Shown here in pieces: positions 22,096 through 30,165 of a stretch of 30,426 nucleotides of DNA; the first letter of the stretch is position 1; each line of letters begins with the position of its first letter. The stretch lies in assembly GCA_002440225.1 (NCBI GenBank), contig DJSH01000077.1:23163-53588 (forward strand). The letters are read 5' to 3'. The position numbers were made by a program, and so were the translations under genes. This DNA comes from Candidatus Segatella violae. Its GTDB lineage: Bacteria > Bacteroidota > Bacteroidia > Bacteroidales > Bacteroidaceae. The notes beneath the pieces were generated by a model. That model was not told the DNA's origin. It was given only the letters and a program-made list of their open reading frames with translations, and did not search any database.

Positions 22096-23958
22096 CTAGA
22101 AGTAGTAGGTGCAGCCGATGGTGGCGGCACGGTTGCCCAAGTGCTGACCGGCGATGTCGTGGTAGCGTGCCTCTAGGAGCCAGTGGCGGCTGATGGTTTT
22201 GTAGACGGCAGCCTCGGCATAGAGGTTGGCTGGGGCATATGATAGCCCCTCTTCGTTGCGATGGGTGCTCCAGAGCATGGTGGCGGTGAGGCGCCAATCG
22301 CTAGGCAAGGAAAGTTGTGGGGCGAGCTTGAAGACGAAATACTGGGAATTAATTTTCTCGCTCAAGTATGTCTTTTCGCTAGTTTCGCTTTTGTTGAGGC
22401 TTCCATTCTTTACCTCACATTTTCTGAGCTCTTCCTTGTAGCTGCTGAGTCCTGCCGTGAGTCGGAGCATGCCGATGTGCCAGAAGAGGGTGTTGCCGAA
22501 GTTGAAGGTCTTGACCTGTCCCACGTTGAGGTCTTGGTCGATGTAGCGAATCATCGTGCTCAGGAAGAAGTTTTTCTTCTGATAGGTGTGCTTCAGCTCT
22601 GCCCTATAGACTGGCTTCTGGTCTATGTCACCCAGTGCGGCATTGTAGTACTGCTGCGAGAAGGAGGCTTGCAGGGTGCGATGCGTATTGATGTGATAAT
22701 ACGAGCTCAGCGTGTAGGCGTTGTGGTTGGAGGTGTTGGTGCGGCGAAAGCGATCGCCTATCATGAATCCCCACTTGCCTAGCGTCAGGTCTGCCTGGGC
22801 ATAGAAGTCCTCGTAGTCGGAATGGCTGGTCTCCTTGACGAGGCAATCTCGCTCGTGGGAGAGACCGCCCTCGAATCCTGCCGTAATCCATAGGTTCGGG
22901 GTGAACAGCGGGAAGTAGAACTCCAGGATGGTGTAGGGATACGTGGAGCGGTTGTGATAGGCTGCTTTGTAGTAGCCATCGGCATAGATGCCGCCGTAGT
23001 CAGAGCGTATGTCGCTCATGTGTATGCCGCCGTTATCCCCCGTATGGTCTGATGCGAGGGTGAGGAGCATGCTGGCTCCGTTCTTGGAGAGCGTGCGCAG
23101 ATAGTCCACCTCCACATTATAATATCGGGAGTAGTCGGCGGGATTGGGAATCGACAGAGTGCTTGCTTGGGAACTTCCTGTTTGTGAATTTCCTGCTTGT
23201 ATGTAGCCTGCCAGTCGGTATCGGGTGTAGGTCTGCGTGGCGGTAATCATGAGGTTGTCATTGCTGGTGATGTCCCAACTCATGGTAACCTTGGCTCCCT
23301 CGTGGCTGCGGTGGTTGGTTGGTGCGCCGTAGAAGGCGGAGCGCTGCATGTTGCCCTCCACGTGGGAGAGGATGCTGAGGTTGTCGCCGTGGTATCTCAC
23401 GCTGGTTATCGCCTCTCCACCGCCATAGGTGTCGCCGAAGAGTCCCACACGTCCCGAGATTTTCTCGCCAGCGGTTCCCCTTCCGTTTTTCTTGTCGTTT
23501 CCCTCGGCGTAGTAGTCGCCTTCCAAGCCTTTCACAGCTCCCACGTCCTTGCGCAGGTGGATGTCGATGACCTTCTTCTGGCTTCCGGTGCCCTTCATCA
23601 CGTCGGTGTTCAGGCAAACTTGGATTTTCTCTATCTCACGAGCCTTCAGGTTGTGGAGCAGGGTATTGTAGTCGAGTCCGTACTCCACGTTGTCGAATCG
23701 GATGACGAACTTGCCGTAGAGGTTGGCAAGTGGGTCGCCATCCAGCGTGGTTCTGCCATCGAGAGTGATGACGTCGGGGCACATCAGGAGGATGTCCATA
23801 AGCGACTCGTCGCCTCTGAGGTCGAGTTCGGGTACATGCACGATGTATCGGTCTCCGATTTGCTCAATAGGAGATGCTGCTAATGGAGATGTTGCTCCGT
23901 TGATGGCTAAACCCAAAAGCAGAATTCTGCTTTTTCTGGTAAGATATTCTAAGTTCAT
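22096..23958 (-). CDS. TonB-receptor-like outer-membrane beta-barrel protein
   Basis: A 620-aa protein. The first 28 residues look like a signal peptide (ILLLGLAINGATSPLAAS). Residues about 40-135 resemble a small TonB plug domain: SLMDILLMCPDVITLDGR, a FDNVEYG loop, LKAREIEKIQV and a KGTGSQKKVIDIHLRK strand. The rest is a beta barrel with alternating aromatic and polar residues and ends in CTYYF, with the terminal Phe typical of barrel insertion. There is no carboxypeptidase-like or CNA-B domain in front and no SusD partner next to it, so a glycan-uptake role is not supported. At 620 residues it is short for a SusC-type receptor. Substrate unknown. Confidence 0.8.
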   Translation of the reverse strand: MNLEYLTRKSRILLLGLAINGATSPLAASPIEQIGDRYIVHVPELDLRGDESLMDILLMCPDVITLDGRTTLDGDPLANLYGKFVIRFDNVEYGLDYNTLLHNLKAREIEKIQVCLNTDVMKGTGSQKKVIDIHLRKDVGAVKGLEGDYYAEGNDKKNGRGTAGEKISGRVGLFGDTYGGGEAITSVRYHGDNLSILSHVEGNMQRSAFYGAPTNHRSHEGAKVTMSWDITSNDNLMITATQTYTRYRLAGYIQAGNSQTGSSQASTLSIPNPADYSRYYNVEVDYLRTLSKNGASMLLTLASDHTGDNGGIHMSDIRSDYGGIYADGYYKAAYHNRSTYPYTILEFYFPLFTPNLWITAGFEGGLSHERDCLVKETSHSDYEDFYAQADLTLGKWGFMIGDRFRRTNTSNHNAYTLSSYYHINTHRTLQASFSQQYYNAALGDIDQKPVYRAELKHTYQKKNFFLSTMIRYIDQDLNVGQVKTFNFGNTLFWHIGMLRLTAGLSSYKEELRKCEVKNGSLNKSETSEKTYLSEKINSQYFVFKLAPQLSLPSDWRLTATMLWSTHRNEEGLSYAPANLYAEAAVYKTISRHWLLEARYHDIAGQHLGNRAATIGCTYYF

Positions 23959-23980
23959 GATGGATATTTTTTTCTAGCTG

Positions 23981-24010
23981 CAAAGATAAATAAAAAAACT
24001 GAAAACCAAA
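23981..24010 (-). promoter_or_regulatory. Promoter for the outer-membrane barrel gene
   Basis: The minus-strand -7 element TATCTTTG (23988-23981) is preceded by TTTG (24010-24007) with an 18-base spacer, slightly short of the usual 19-21. The start codon is 23 bases downstream. The -33 element lies in the loop of the upstream gene's terminator. Confidence 0.55.
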
Positions 24011-24030
24011 GATGTGGCTTTCAGTTTTTT
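23993..24030 (-). terminator. Terminator after the AEC transporter gene
   Basis: The arms AAAAAACTGAAAGCC and GGTTTTCAGTTTTTT (minus strand, 24030-24016 and 24007-23993) pair with one mismatch around an 8-base loop, with the T run forming the end of the stem. It begins 34 bases after the AEC stop. Confidence 0.75.
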
Positions 24031-24063
24031 CTTATTTTTAGCTAAAAAATTGTATTGTCAGCT

Positions 24064-24972
24064 TTAGCTGAACAACTGCGTGATGAGCGGGATGGTGATG
24101 ATGCTGCCTACGGTGGTGATGAACGTCATCTCGGTGATGAGCGATGGATCGCGACCGTACTTGAGGCAGAACATGGTGCCGAAACTTGCCACAGGCATGG
24201 CGATGACCACCGTGTTGATGTTGTTCACCTGCTCGCTCACTCCGCAGAACTTGAAGAGGAAGTAGAGACTGAGCGGTACCACCACCAAGCGGACGATGGA
24301 GGAGATGTAGACCTTTGGCGAGCCAATGATCTCCTTGATAGGCAACTTCGCCATCGACGAGCCGATGATCATCAGGGCGGCTGGCACGGTGATGTTGCCC
24401 ACCATCGTCACAGGTCGGGCGATGATGTCGGGGGTGTGGACGCCCAGCGCCACCAAGAGGGCGGCGAGGAAGGCGGCGAGCATCGCCGGACTAATCAGTA
24501 CCTTCGGGTTGAATTGCTTCAGACTGTACTCGCCCTTGATGAGCATCACGCCCGCCGTAAAGATGAAGAAGGTGTTCGGCATGTTGAGCAGGGCGGCGTA
24601 GAACACGGCATGTGGACCGAAGATGCTCGAAACGATAGGGTAGCCGATGAAGCCTACGTTGGCAAACATCAGGGCGAAGCCTATCATGCCCTGGTCGTCG
24701 TGGTTCTTGCTGATGAGGCGTGGCACCCAGAAGCCGAATATCAACAATATGATATAGGTGAGGAATCCTACGCCCAAGAGGGGAAGGATGAGCGTGCGGT
24801 CGGGCAGCTCATCGCCCATCACTGATGACAAGACCAACAGCGGGCAGGTGATGTCGACCACGATGCTGGAAAGTTTCTTGTCGAACTTGTCGCCCATATA
24901 GCCCAGCTTGCAGGCGGCATAACCTAAAATTACGATGATGAATAAAATCACCATCACTTCCAAATTTTGCAT
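24064..24972 (-). CDS. AEC-family transporter (auxin efflux carrier-like)
   Basis: A 302-aa inner-membrane protein with about ten hydrophobic segments in the 5+5 arrangement of the AEC family. Recognisable stretches are LGYAACKLGYMGDKFDKKLS near the start, MFANVGFIGYPI in the middle and MPVASFGTMFCLKYGRD near the end. Bacterial members export or import small organic acids and amino-acid-related compounds; specificity cannot be predicted. It follows the N-carbamoylputrescine amidase gene by 63 bases on the same strand with no terminator seen between, so it is probably in the agmatine operon and may move a substrate or product of that pathway. Confidence 0.85.
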   Translation of the reverse strand: MQNLEVMVILFIIVILGYAACKLGYMGDKFDKKLSSIVVDITCPLLVLSSVMGDELPDRTLILPLLGVGFLTYIILLIFGFWVPRLISKNHDDQGMIGFALMFANVGFIGYPIVSSIFGPHAVFYAALLNMPNTFFIFTAGVMLIKGEYSLKQFNPKVLISPAMLAAFLAALLVALGVHTPDIIARPVTMVGNITVPAALMIIGSSMAKLPIKEIIGSPKVYISSIVRLVVVPLSLYFLFKFCGVSEQVNNINTVVIAMPVASFGTMFCLKYGRDPSLITEMTFITTVGSIITIPLITQLFS

Positions 24973-25035
24973 TATCCTGTTTTTAAGTCTCTTGCAGATT
25001 CTGCAGATTTCGCGGATTTTCTGTGAGAGAAAGTT

Positions 25036-25911
25036 TTAATCGATGAATCTTCTGGTGATGTCGCCATAATTTTCGATGCGGCGGTCGCGGAGAAATGGCC
25101 ACCAGCGGCGCACGTCCTCGCTATGCTTGAGGTCGATGTCGATGACGAGGCTTTCTTCCTCGTTGTCGCTCGCACGGTAGTGGAGCTCGCCCTGCGGACC
25201 AGCTACGAAACTGCTGCCCCAGAACTGGATGCCCTCGGTCTGACCGCTTGGGTCTGGCTCGAAGCCCACTCGGTTTACGGCTACCACAGGCAAGCCATTT
25301 GCCACGGCATGGCCTCGCATCACGGTGGTCCAAGCCTCACGCTGTCGCTGCTGTTCCTCCTCGGTATCGTAGGTGGCGTAGCCGATGGCGGTAGGATAGA
25401 TGAGGATGTCGGCTCCCTGGAGCGCCATCAGGCGGGCAGCCTCAGGATACCACTGGTCCCAACATACCAGTACGCCTAGCTTGCCCACCGAGGTCTGTAT
25501 CGGATGGAAGCCGAGGTCGCCCGGGGTGAAGTAGAACTTCTCGTAGTAGGCTGGGTCGTCGGGGATGTGCATCTTGCGATACTTTCCGGCGATGGTGCCG
25601 TCCTTCTCCAAGACTACCGCCGTGTTGTGGTAGAGGCCTGGGGCGCGACGCTCGAAGAGTGAGGTGACGATGACCACGCCTAGGTCTTTCGACAGCTTGC
25701 CGTAGAAGTCGGTCGATGGCCCAGGGATAGGCTCTGCGAGATTGAAGTTCTCCACGTCCTCCACTTGGCAGAAGTAGAGGGTATTGTGGAGTTCCTGCAA
25801 TACGATGAGTTCGGCGCCTCGGTGGGCGAGGTCGATGATGCCCTGGGCGATGCGAGTCTTGTTGTCGGCGATGTCCGCCGTGATATGGAGTTGTAATATT
25901 CCGAGTTTCAT
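25036..25911 (-). CDS. aguB: N-carbamoylputrescine amidase
   Basis: 291 aa from the ATG at 25911. The frame is open to 25947, but the family starts at MKLGILQLH, so the inner start is preferred. A nitrilase-fold enzyme that splits N-carbamoylputrescine into putrescine, CO2 and ammonia. The Glu-Lys-Cys triad is visible: E40 (VLQELHNTLYF), K113 (KYRKMHIPDD) and C150 (LVCWDQWYPE). Other family blocks are ALQGADILIYPTAIG and HAVANGLPVVAVNRVG. The gene follows agmatine deiminase, its usual partner, with a 48-base gap. Confidence 0.95.
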   Translation of the reverse strand: MKLGILQLHITADIADNKTRIAQGIIDLAHRGAELIVLQELHNTLYFCQVEDVENFNLAEPIPGPSTDFYGKLSKDLGVVIVTSLFERRAPGLYHNTAVVLEKDGTIAGKYRKMHIPDDPAYYEKFYFTPGDLGFHPIQTSVGKLGVLVCWDQWYPEAARLMALQGADILIYPTAIGYATYDTEEEQQRQREAWTTVMRGHAVANGLPVVAVNRVGFEPDPSGQTEGIQFWGSSFVAGPQGELHYRASDNEEESLVIDIDLKHSEDVRRWWPFLRDRRIENYGDITRRFID

Positions 25912-25959
25912 TCTTTGTTCATTATTTTTTCTTATTCGAATTTTCAATCAGATTTTTCT

Positions 25960-27210
25960 TTATCCGAAATTGTATGATGTTTCTTCTGTTTTGAGCGCAC
26001 CCTCAGGCAACTGCATGGTGAGACAGTGGATGCTGCCATGCTGTCGGATGATGGTGAGCGAGTCTATGCCGATGATTTCCCTGTCGGGGAAGGCTTGCTG
26101 GATTTGTCGCTTGGCTTCCTCGTCTTTCTCTGGCTGATTGTAGGTCGGATAGATTACCGCCTTGTTGAGGATGAGGAAATTGGCGTATGTGGCAGGCAGG
26201 CGGTCGCCGAGCGAAATGGTCTTGCATTTCTTCTCGCAGTCATTCAGGCAGTCCTTGCTGCATCCGATTTCCTTGCCTATTTTCTTCTCTTCGTATGGCT
26301 CGTCTGTAAAAGCATCTCTCAGTGTGCCATCTTGGGCTTTGGTGACGAGTTGCTTGCCATTGTCGTAGATGGGGTCGGGCATTGGGAGCTTGAGCAGTCG
26401 ATAAGGATAGCCTTCGAAGGTGAGTAATCCCTGGAGCTGTTTCTCCAAAGCTTGAAAGTCTTCATACTGTTCATCGTTTGGATTCTCACATCCTATATAT
26501 AATAAGGTGTCATGTGGAGCCACGCGCACGATGGTGTCGATGTGCCCGTCTGTGTCGTCGCCAATGAGGTTGCCATGGTCTAGCCAAACCACTTGCCGGA
26601 GGTTGAAGAAGGTCTTGAGCAGGTGGTCGATATTCTCTCTGTCGAAGGGCTGGTTGCGATGGGGAGCCAACAGGCACTGTGAGGTGGTGAAGAGTGTTCC
26701 CTTTCCGTCGCTCTCGATGCTGCCACCTTCCAGGATGAAGCCTTGATGGTTCTCTAGGTCAGCGTTGAAGGCTGCCTTGTAGTATAGTTGCAGGGTGATG
26801 GCGTTGTCTTTCTCCCATCTGAATTTTTCGCCCCAACCATTAAACTTAAAGTCGAGCAGGCGTATTGGTGTCATCCAAGTGTTTTGCTTTTTGCGCATCA
26901 CCATGGTTATTGGACCGTGGTCGCGTGCCCATGTGTCGTTGCTTTCCACTTCGTAGAGATGAACACGGTTCATCTGCTCCGAAGAGAGTGCACCGTGGAG
27001 TAAGCGTCTGGTGGAGTCTACGTCGGGTGTGGCCACGAGCAATTGCTCATAGCGGGTGATGATGTCTGCCAACTGCAGGTAAGTGTTGGTTATCTGCGGC
27101 AGGTAGGGCTTCCAGTCGGTGCCAGCATGAGGCCATGTGAGCATGATGGCACTCTGTGGCTCCCATTCGGCTGGGAGCACAAAGGGGGAAGGCAATGTAG
27201 AGTTGTACAT
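25960..27210 (-). CDS. aguA: Agmatine deiminase
   Basis: A 416-aa enzyme of the peptidylarginine deiminase fold that turns agmatine into N-carbamoylputrescine and ammonia. Family markers: PAEWEPQSAIMLTWPH at the start, DTWARDHGPI, LEGGSIESDGKGTLF, DHGNLIGDDTDGHIDTIVR, and the catalytic Cys C396 in HGSIHCLTMQLP. It is somewhat longer than typical (about 340-370 residues). A Cys- and Lys-rich insertion (CSKDCLNDCEKKCK) lies before the conserved LPATYANFLILN stretch; such an insertion could bind metal or form disulfides, but I cannot say. First gene of the agmatine-to-putrescine operon with aguB and the AEC transporter. Confidence 0.95.
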   Translation of the reverse strand: MYNSTLPSPFVLPAEWEPQSAIMLTWPHAGTDWKPYLPQITNTYLQLADIITRYEQLLVATPDVDSTRRLLHGALSSEQMNRVHLYEVESNDTWARDHGPITMVMRKKQNTWMTPIRLLDFKFNGWGEKFRWEKDNAITLQLYYKAAFNADLENHQGFILEGGSIESDGKGTLFTTSQCLLAPHRNQPFDRENIDHLLKTFFNLRQVVWLDHGNLIGDDTDGHIDTIVRVAPHDTLLYIGCENPNDEQYEDFQALEKQLQGLLTFEGYPYRLLKLPMPDPIYDNGKQLVTKAQDGTLRDAFTDEPYEEKKIGKEIGCSKDCLNDCEKKCKTISLGDRLPATYANFLILNKAVIYPTYNQPEKDEEAKRQIQQAFPDREIIGIDSLTIIRQHGSIHCLTMQLPEGALKTEETSYNFG

Positions 27211-27270
27211 AAGCTATACTTTTTAATGGGCACGGCCAATGAGACGAGTGCCTAATTCTGAATATGTTTG

Positions 27271-27278
27271 CAAAAATA
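27271..27278 (-). promoter_or_regulatory. -7 promoter element for the agmatine operon
   Basis: TATTTTTG on the minus strand, 60 bases before the aguA start. No properly spaced TTTG at -33 is visible, so the promoter is weak or needs an activator. Confidence 0.45.
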
Positions 27279-27394
27279 CGAAAAAAATAAGAACTATCCG
27301 TTCTTTTGGCAAAATATTTTCTTCAGAAGCTTCTTTATATATTAAAAAAGATTAAACAACAGGGCGCAAGGTGATAAAATTGCAGAGAAATGCT

Positions 27395-27402
27395 TACCTT
27401 TG
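27395..27402 (+). promoter_or_regulatory. -7 promoter element for the Nif3-like gene
   Basis: TACCTTTG, 93 bases before the GTG start. It is not accompanied by a well-spaced -33 TTTG. The leader contains a small hairpin, CGGCGA (27442-27447) / TCGCCG (27455-27460). Confidence 0.45.
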
Positions 27403-27495
27403 CAACCTAAAACATGAAATAACAAGGCGTTTCTTCCACGTCGGCGAGATTGGTTCGCCGTTGGGAGAATGCCGAATATAATATAAAATAGGAGC

Positions 27496-28287
27496 GTGAA
27501 AATAAAACAGGTAGTAGATGCCCTTGAACATTACGCGCCTCTGCCCTTGCAGGAAGGATACGATAATGCCGGCTTGCAAGTAGGATTGACAGAGGCGGTA
27601 GAAGTGTCAGGGGCATTGTTGTGTCTTGACGTCACTGAGGCTGTGGTGGATGAAGCTATCCAGAAGGGATGCAACCTCATCGTGAGTCATCATCCGCTTA
27701 TCTTCCGCAAGTTGGCAAGAATCACGGATGAAAACTATGTGCAACGCACTGTGCGAAAGGCTATTAAGAACGATGTTGCCATCGTGTCGATGCATACAAA
27801 TATGGATGCAGCCACGGGGGGCGTCAACTTTAAAATTGCCGAGAAACTGGGACTGCGGAACGTGCGGTTCTTCGCTGGCGAGAAGGAGGCGAACGGCGTG
27901 AAAGGCGGTGAGGGCGTCATCGGCGATTTTGCCGAAGCAATCGCTGCCGACGACTTGGTGCTGATGCTCAAGGAGCGTTTCCGTGTAGAGTGTGTGCAGT
28001 GCAATCAACTCTTGCGTAGCCCCATCAAGAAGGTGGCTTTATGCGGAGGAGCGGGAGCGTTCCTGCTTGGTGATGCGATTGCGGCTGGTGCCGATGCTTT
28101 CATCACGGGCGAGATGAGTTATCATGAGTATTTCGGACATGAACAGGAGATTCAGATTTGCATTATCGGCCACTATCAGAGTGAGCAATTTACGAGCGAA
28201 ATCTTCCGCCGCATCATCGAGGAGCAATGTCCGGGGGTGAAGTGTTGCATCTCTGAGATTAACACGAATCCTATCCTCTACTTGTAA
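27496..28287 (+). CDS. Nif3-like dinuclear metal-centre protein
   Basis: A 263-aa protein of the Nif3/YbgI/DUF34 family; it forms hexamers with two metals per subunit, and a role close to GTP cyclohydrolase I type 2 chemistry has been proposed but not settled. Markers: QEGYDNAGLQVG at the start, LIVSHHPLIFR, VSMHTNMDAATGGVNF, DAFITGEMSYHEY and GHYQSEQF near the end, which carry the metal-binding His and Asp/Glu residues. The start is the GTG at 27496: an in-frame TAA lies 9 bases upstream, and MKIKQVVDALE fits the family start. AGGAG sits only one base before it, an unusually short gap. This is the short family form, without the PII-like insertion. It precedes a zinc-ribbon coiled-coil gene that is probably co-transcribed. 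Confidence 0.93.
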   Translation: MKIKQVVDALEHYAPLPLQEGYDNAGLQVGLTEAVEVSGALLCLDVTEAVVDEAIQKGCNLIVSHHPLIFRKLARITDENYVQRTVRKAIKNDVAIVSMHTNMDAATGGVNFKIAEKLGLRNVRFFAGEKEANGVKGGEGVIGDFAEAIAADDLVLMLKERFRVECVQCNQLLRSPIKKVALCGGAGAFLLGDAIAAGADAFITGEMSYHEYFGHEQEIQICIIGHYQSEQFTSEIFRRIIEEQCPGVKCCISEINTNPILYL

Positions 28288-28363
28288 TCCGTGCCTAAAA
28301 GTACTCCGTGCCTAGAAAAAAATAAATTTTTAAATATATAAAAGCAATAAATATAAAGCAATT

Positions 28364-29191
28364 ATGGCAAAGAAAGATCCTACAGATTTGACAGTGGAAG
28401 AGAAGTTGAAGGCTCTCTACCAGCTTCAGACCACCTTGTCGGGAATTGACGAGAAGCGTGCCTTGAGAGGTGAGTTGCCTCTTGAGGTTCAAGACTTGGA
28501 AGATGAGATTGCTGGTCTCACCACTCGCATCGAGAAAATTCAGCACGAAATCGATCAGTTCGACCGCGCAGTGTCTCAGAAGAAGAACGAGATTGCTGAG
28601 GCTCAGGCTAGCTTGAAACGCTATCAGGCTCAGCTCGAAACCGTGAGCAACAACCGTGAGTATGACACTCTGAGCAAGGAAATCGAGTTTCAGGAGTTGG
28701 AAATCGAACTTTGCAACAAAAAGATTCGTGAGGGTCAGCAGAAGATGCAGGAGCGTATGCAGGACTTGCACAAGGCTGAGGACTTGAAGGCAGACCGTGA
28801 GAAGGGCTTGGTGGAGAAACGCTCTGAGCTTGAGGACATCATGGCTGAAACTCGTGAGGAGGAAGAGCGCCTGAAGGAAAAGGCCATTGAGTTGGAGAAG
28901 AAGATTGAGCCACGTTTGCTCCAGAGCTTCAAGCGTATCCGCAATGGTGCCCGCAACGGTTTGGGCATTGTGTACGTTCAGCGTGATGCTTGTGGTGGCT
29001 GTTTTAACAAGATTCCACCTCAGCGCCAACTCGACATCAAGATGCACAAGAAGATTATCCCTTGTGAGTATTGTGGCCGTATCTTGATCGACCCAGAATT
29101 GGCTGGTGTCAAGATTGAGACTCCTGCTGCAGAGGAGAAGCCAAAGCGCAAGCGTTCCATTCGCAAGAAGAAGAGCGAAGACGCAGAATAA
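28364..29191 (+). CDS. Coiled-coil protein with C4 zinc ribbon (CT398/zf-RING_7 type)
   Basis: A 275-aa protein. Residues about 10-195 form a long, charged coiled coil rich in Glu, Lys and Gln. It is followed by the C4 zinc ribbon: C210-x2-C213 in ACGGCFNKIPPQ and C234-x2-C237 in PCEYCGRIL, the PF02591 pattern. The tail is basic (KPKRKRSIRKKKS). Proteins of this kind are widespread and are proposed to bind nucleic acid or act in late export steps; function is unproven. It follows the Nif3-like gene by 76 bases, a neighbourhood I recall as recurrent in bacteria, and is ended by a strong terminator. Confidence 0.9.
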   Translation: MAKKDPTDLTVEEKLKALYQLQTTLSGIDEKRALRGELPLEVQDLEDEIAGLTTRIEKIQHEIDQFDRAVSQKKNEIAEAQASLKRYQAQLETVSNNREYDTLSKEIEFQELEIELCNKKIREGQQKMQERMQDLHKAEDLKADREKGLVEKRSELEDIMAETREEEERLKEKAIELEKKIEPRLLQSFKRIRNGARNGLGIVYVQRDACGGCFNKIPPQRQLDIKMHKKIIPCEYCGRILIDPELAGVKIETPAAEEKPKRKRSIRKKKSEDAE

Positions 29192-29220
29192 AGCTGAATA
29201 AGCAGAAAGTATAAATAGAA

Positions 29221-29254
29221 AAAGGGCTCAGGAGAATTTCTCTTGAGCCCTTTT
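29221..29254. terminator. Bidirectional terminator between convergent genes
   Basis: The arms AAAGGGCTCAGGAGA and TCTCTTGAGCCCTTT pair almost completely, with TTTT after and an A run before. It lies between the zinc-ribbon gene and the oppositely oriented DnaJ-type gene, so it serves both. Confidence 0.85.
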
Positions 29255-29307
29255 ACGTTGTTTGGATTTCCGCCAGGAAAAACTTTGTGTTCGTTCTTCC
29301 TGCGTTT

Positions 29308-30153
29308 TTATATTCCCCTGGCCTTGAAGATCCTCTCCTTGGCTTCGTTGATTTCCTGGAATTTCTTTTCGGCTGCACGACGTACGTCTTCGCCCAGCGC
29401 TGCCACCTTGTCGGGGTGATGCTTGAGTGCCATCTTGCGGTAGGCTGCTTTCACCTCATCGTTGGTTGCTGAAGGACTGATACCCAGCACGCGATAGGCG
29501 TCGTCGAGGCTGCTGGAGGCGGAGGCCCCACTCTGAAGGTTGAGCATCTGGTCTACGTCCTGGGCAGATATACCCATGTAGTATGCCATTTCCTTCAGGG
29601 CTTTTATCTCCTCGGGCACCACCACGCCGTCTGCCTGGGCAATGATTACCAAGAAGTTGATTAGCTGGAGTCGCGGCTCGTAGAGCATGTTGGCGCTAAT
29701 CTGTCGGCAACTGTCGTGGATTACCGTACGATATTCAGCCATTCCCATGCGCTTCTGCTGCTCGAAGAGCTTGAGGAGGATTTCCTCGCCCTGCTGCTTG
29801 GCTGCCTCGCCGAAGTTCTGGCGCAGGAATCGGCGCACCACCTCCATCTCCGAGTGCATGATTTTTCCATCGGCGGTGATGATGTAAGAGGCGAGTACGA
29901 GCAGCGAGAACATAAAGCTGTTGCGCTCGCCCTCGTAGGTCTGTTGTTGACTGCCTCCGCTAAAGGCCTGGCTGCTGTAGTCGCTTTGTCCGCTATAAGC
30001 ACCATAAGCATTGTCGTAGTGATGGTCGCCATCGCGGTTCACTGCGTCGAGCCCATGGTCGAAGAGTGAGCCAAGCGCATAGCCAGCCAAGGCTCCGAGG
30101 GGTCCTGCGGTGATGAAGCCGAGGAAGCCTCCTATCCATTTTCCTGCTGCCAT
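29308..30153 (-). CDS. TerB and J-domain protein (DjlA-like)
   Basis: A 281-aa protein. A Gly-rich hydrophobic start (GKWIGGFLGFITAGPLGALAG) looks like a membrane anchor, as in DjlA. The middle (about 75-190) is a TerB-like helical domain with the pattern IITADGKIMHSEMEVVRRFL and later AQADGVVVPEE. The end is a J domain (about 214-281) with YRVLGISPSATNDEVKAAYR and the HPD motif at 246-248. J domains stimulate DnaK ATPase, so it probably recruits the chaperone to the inner membrane. The hotdog-fold gene upstream on the same strand ends 12 bases before the start, so the two are likely co-transcribed. Confidence 0.92.
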   Translation of the reverse strand: MAAGKWIGGFLGFITAGPLGALAGYALGSLFDHGLDAVNRDGDHHYDNAYGAYSGQSDYSSQAFSGGSQQQTYEGERNSFMFSLLVLASYIITADGKIMHSEMEVVRRFLRQNFGEAAKQQGEEILLKLFEQQKRMGMAEYRTVIHDSCRQISANMLYEPRLQLINFLVIIAQADGVVVPEEIKALKEMAYYMGISAQDVDQMLNLQSGASASSSLDDAYRVLGISPSATNDEVKAAYRKMALKHHPDKVAALGEDVRRAAEKKFQEINEAKERIFKARGI

Positions 30154-30165
30154 GATGGGGAGTGA

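Noticed and set aside
23197..23883. Plus-strand frame of 228 codons opposite the outer-membrane barrel gene
   Set aside because: No family resemblance or promoter, and the minus-strand barrel gene with signal peptide and terminal Phe explains the DNA.
24055..24825. Long plus-strand frame rich in His, Asp and Glu opposite the AEC transporter gene
   Set aside because: It is the mirror frame of a well-recognised membrane protein; its odd composition comes from antisense reading of GC-biased codons.
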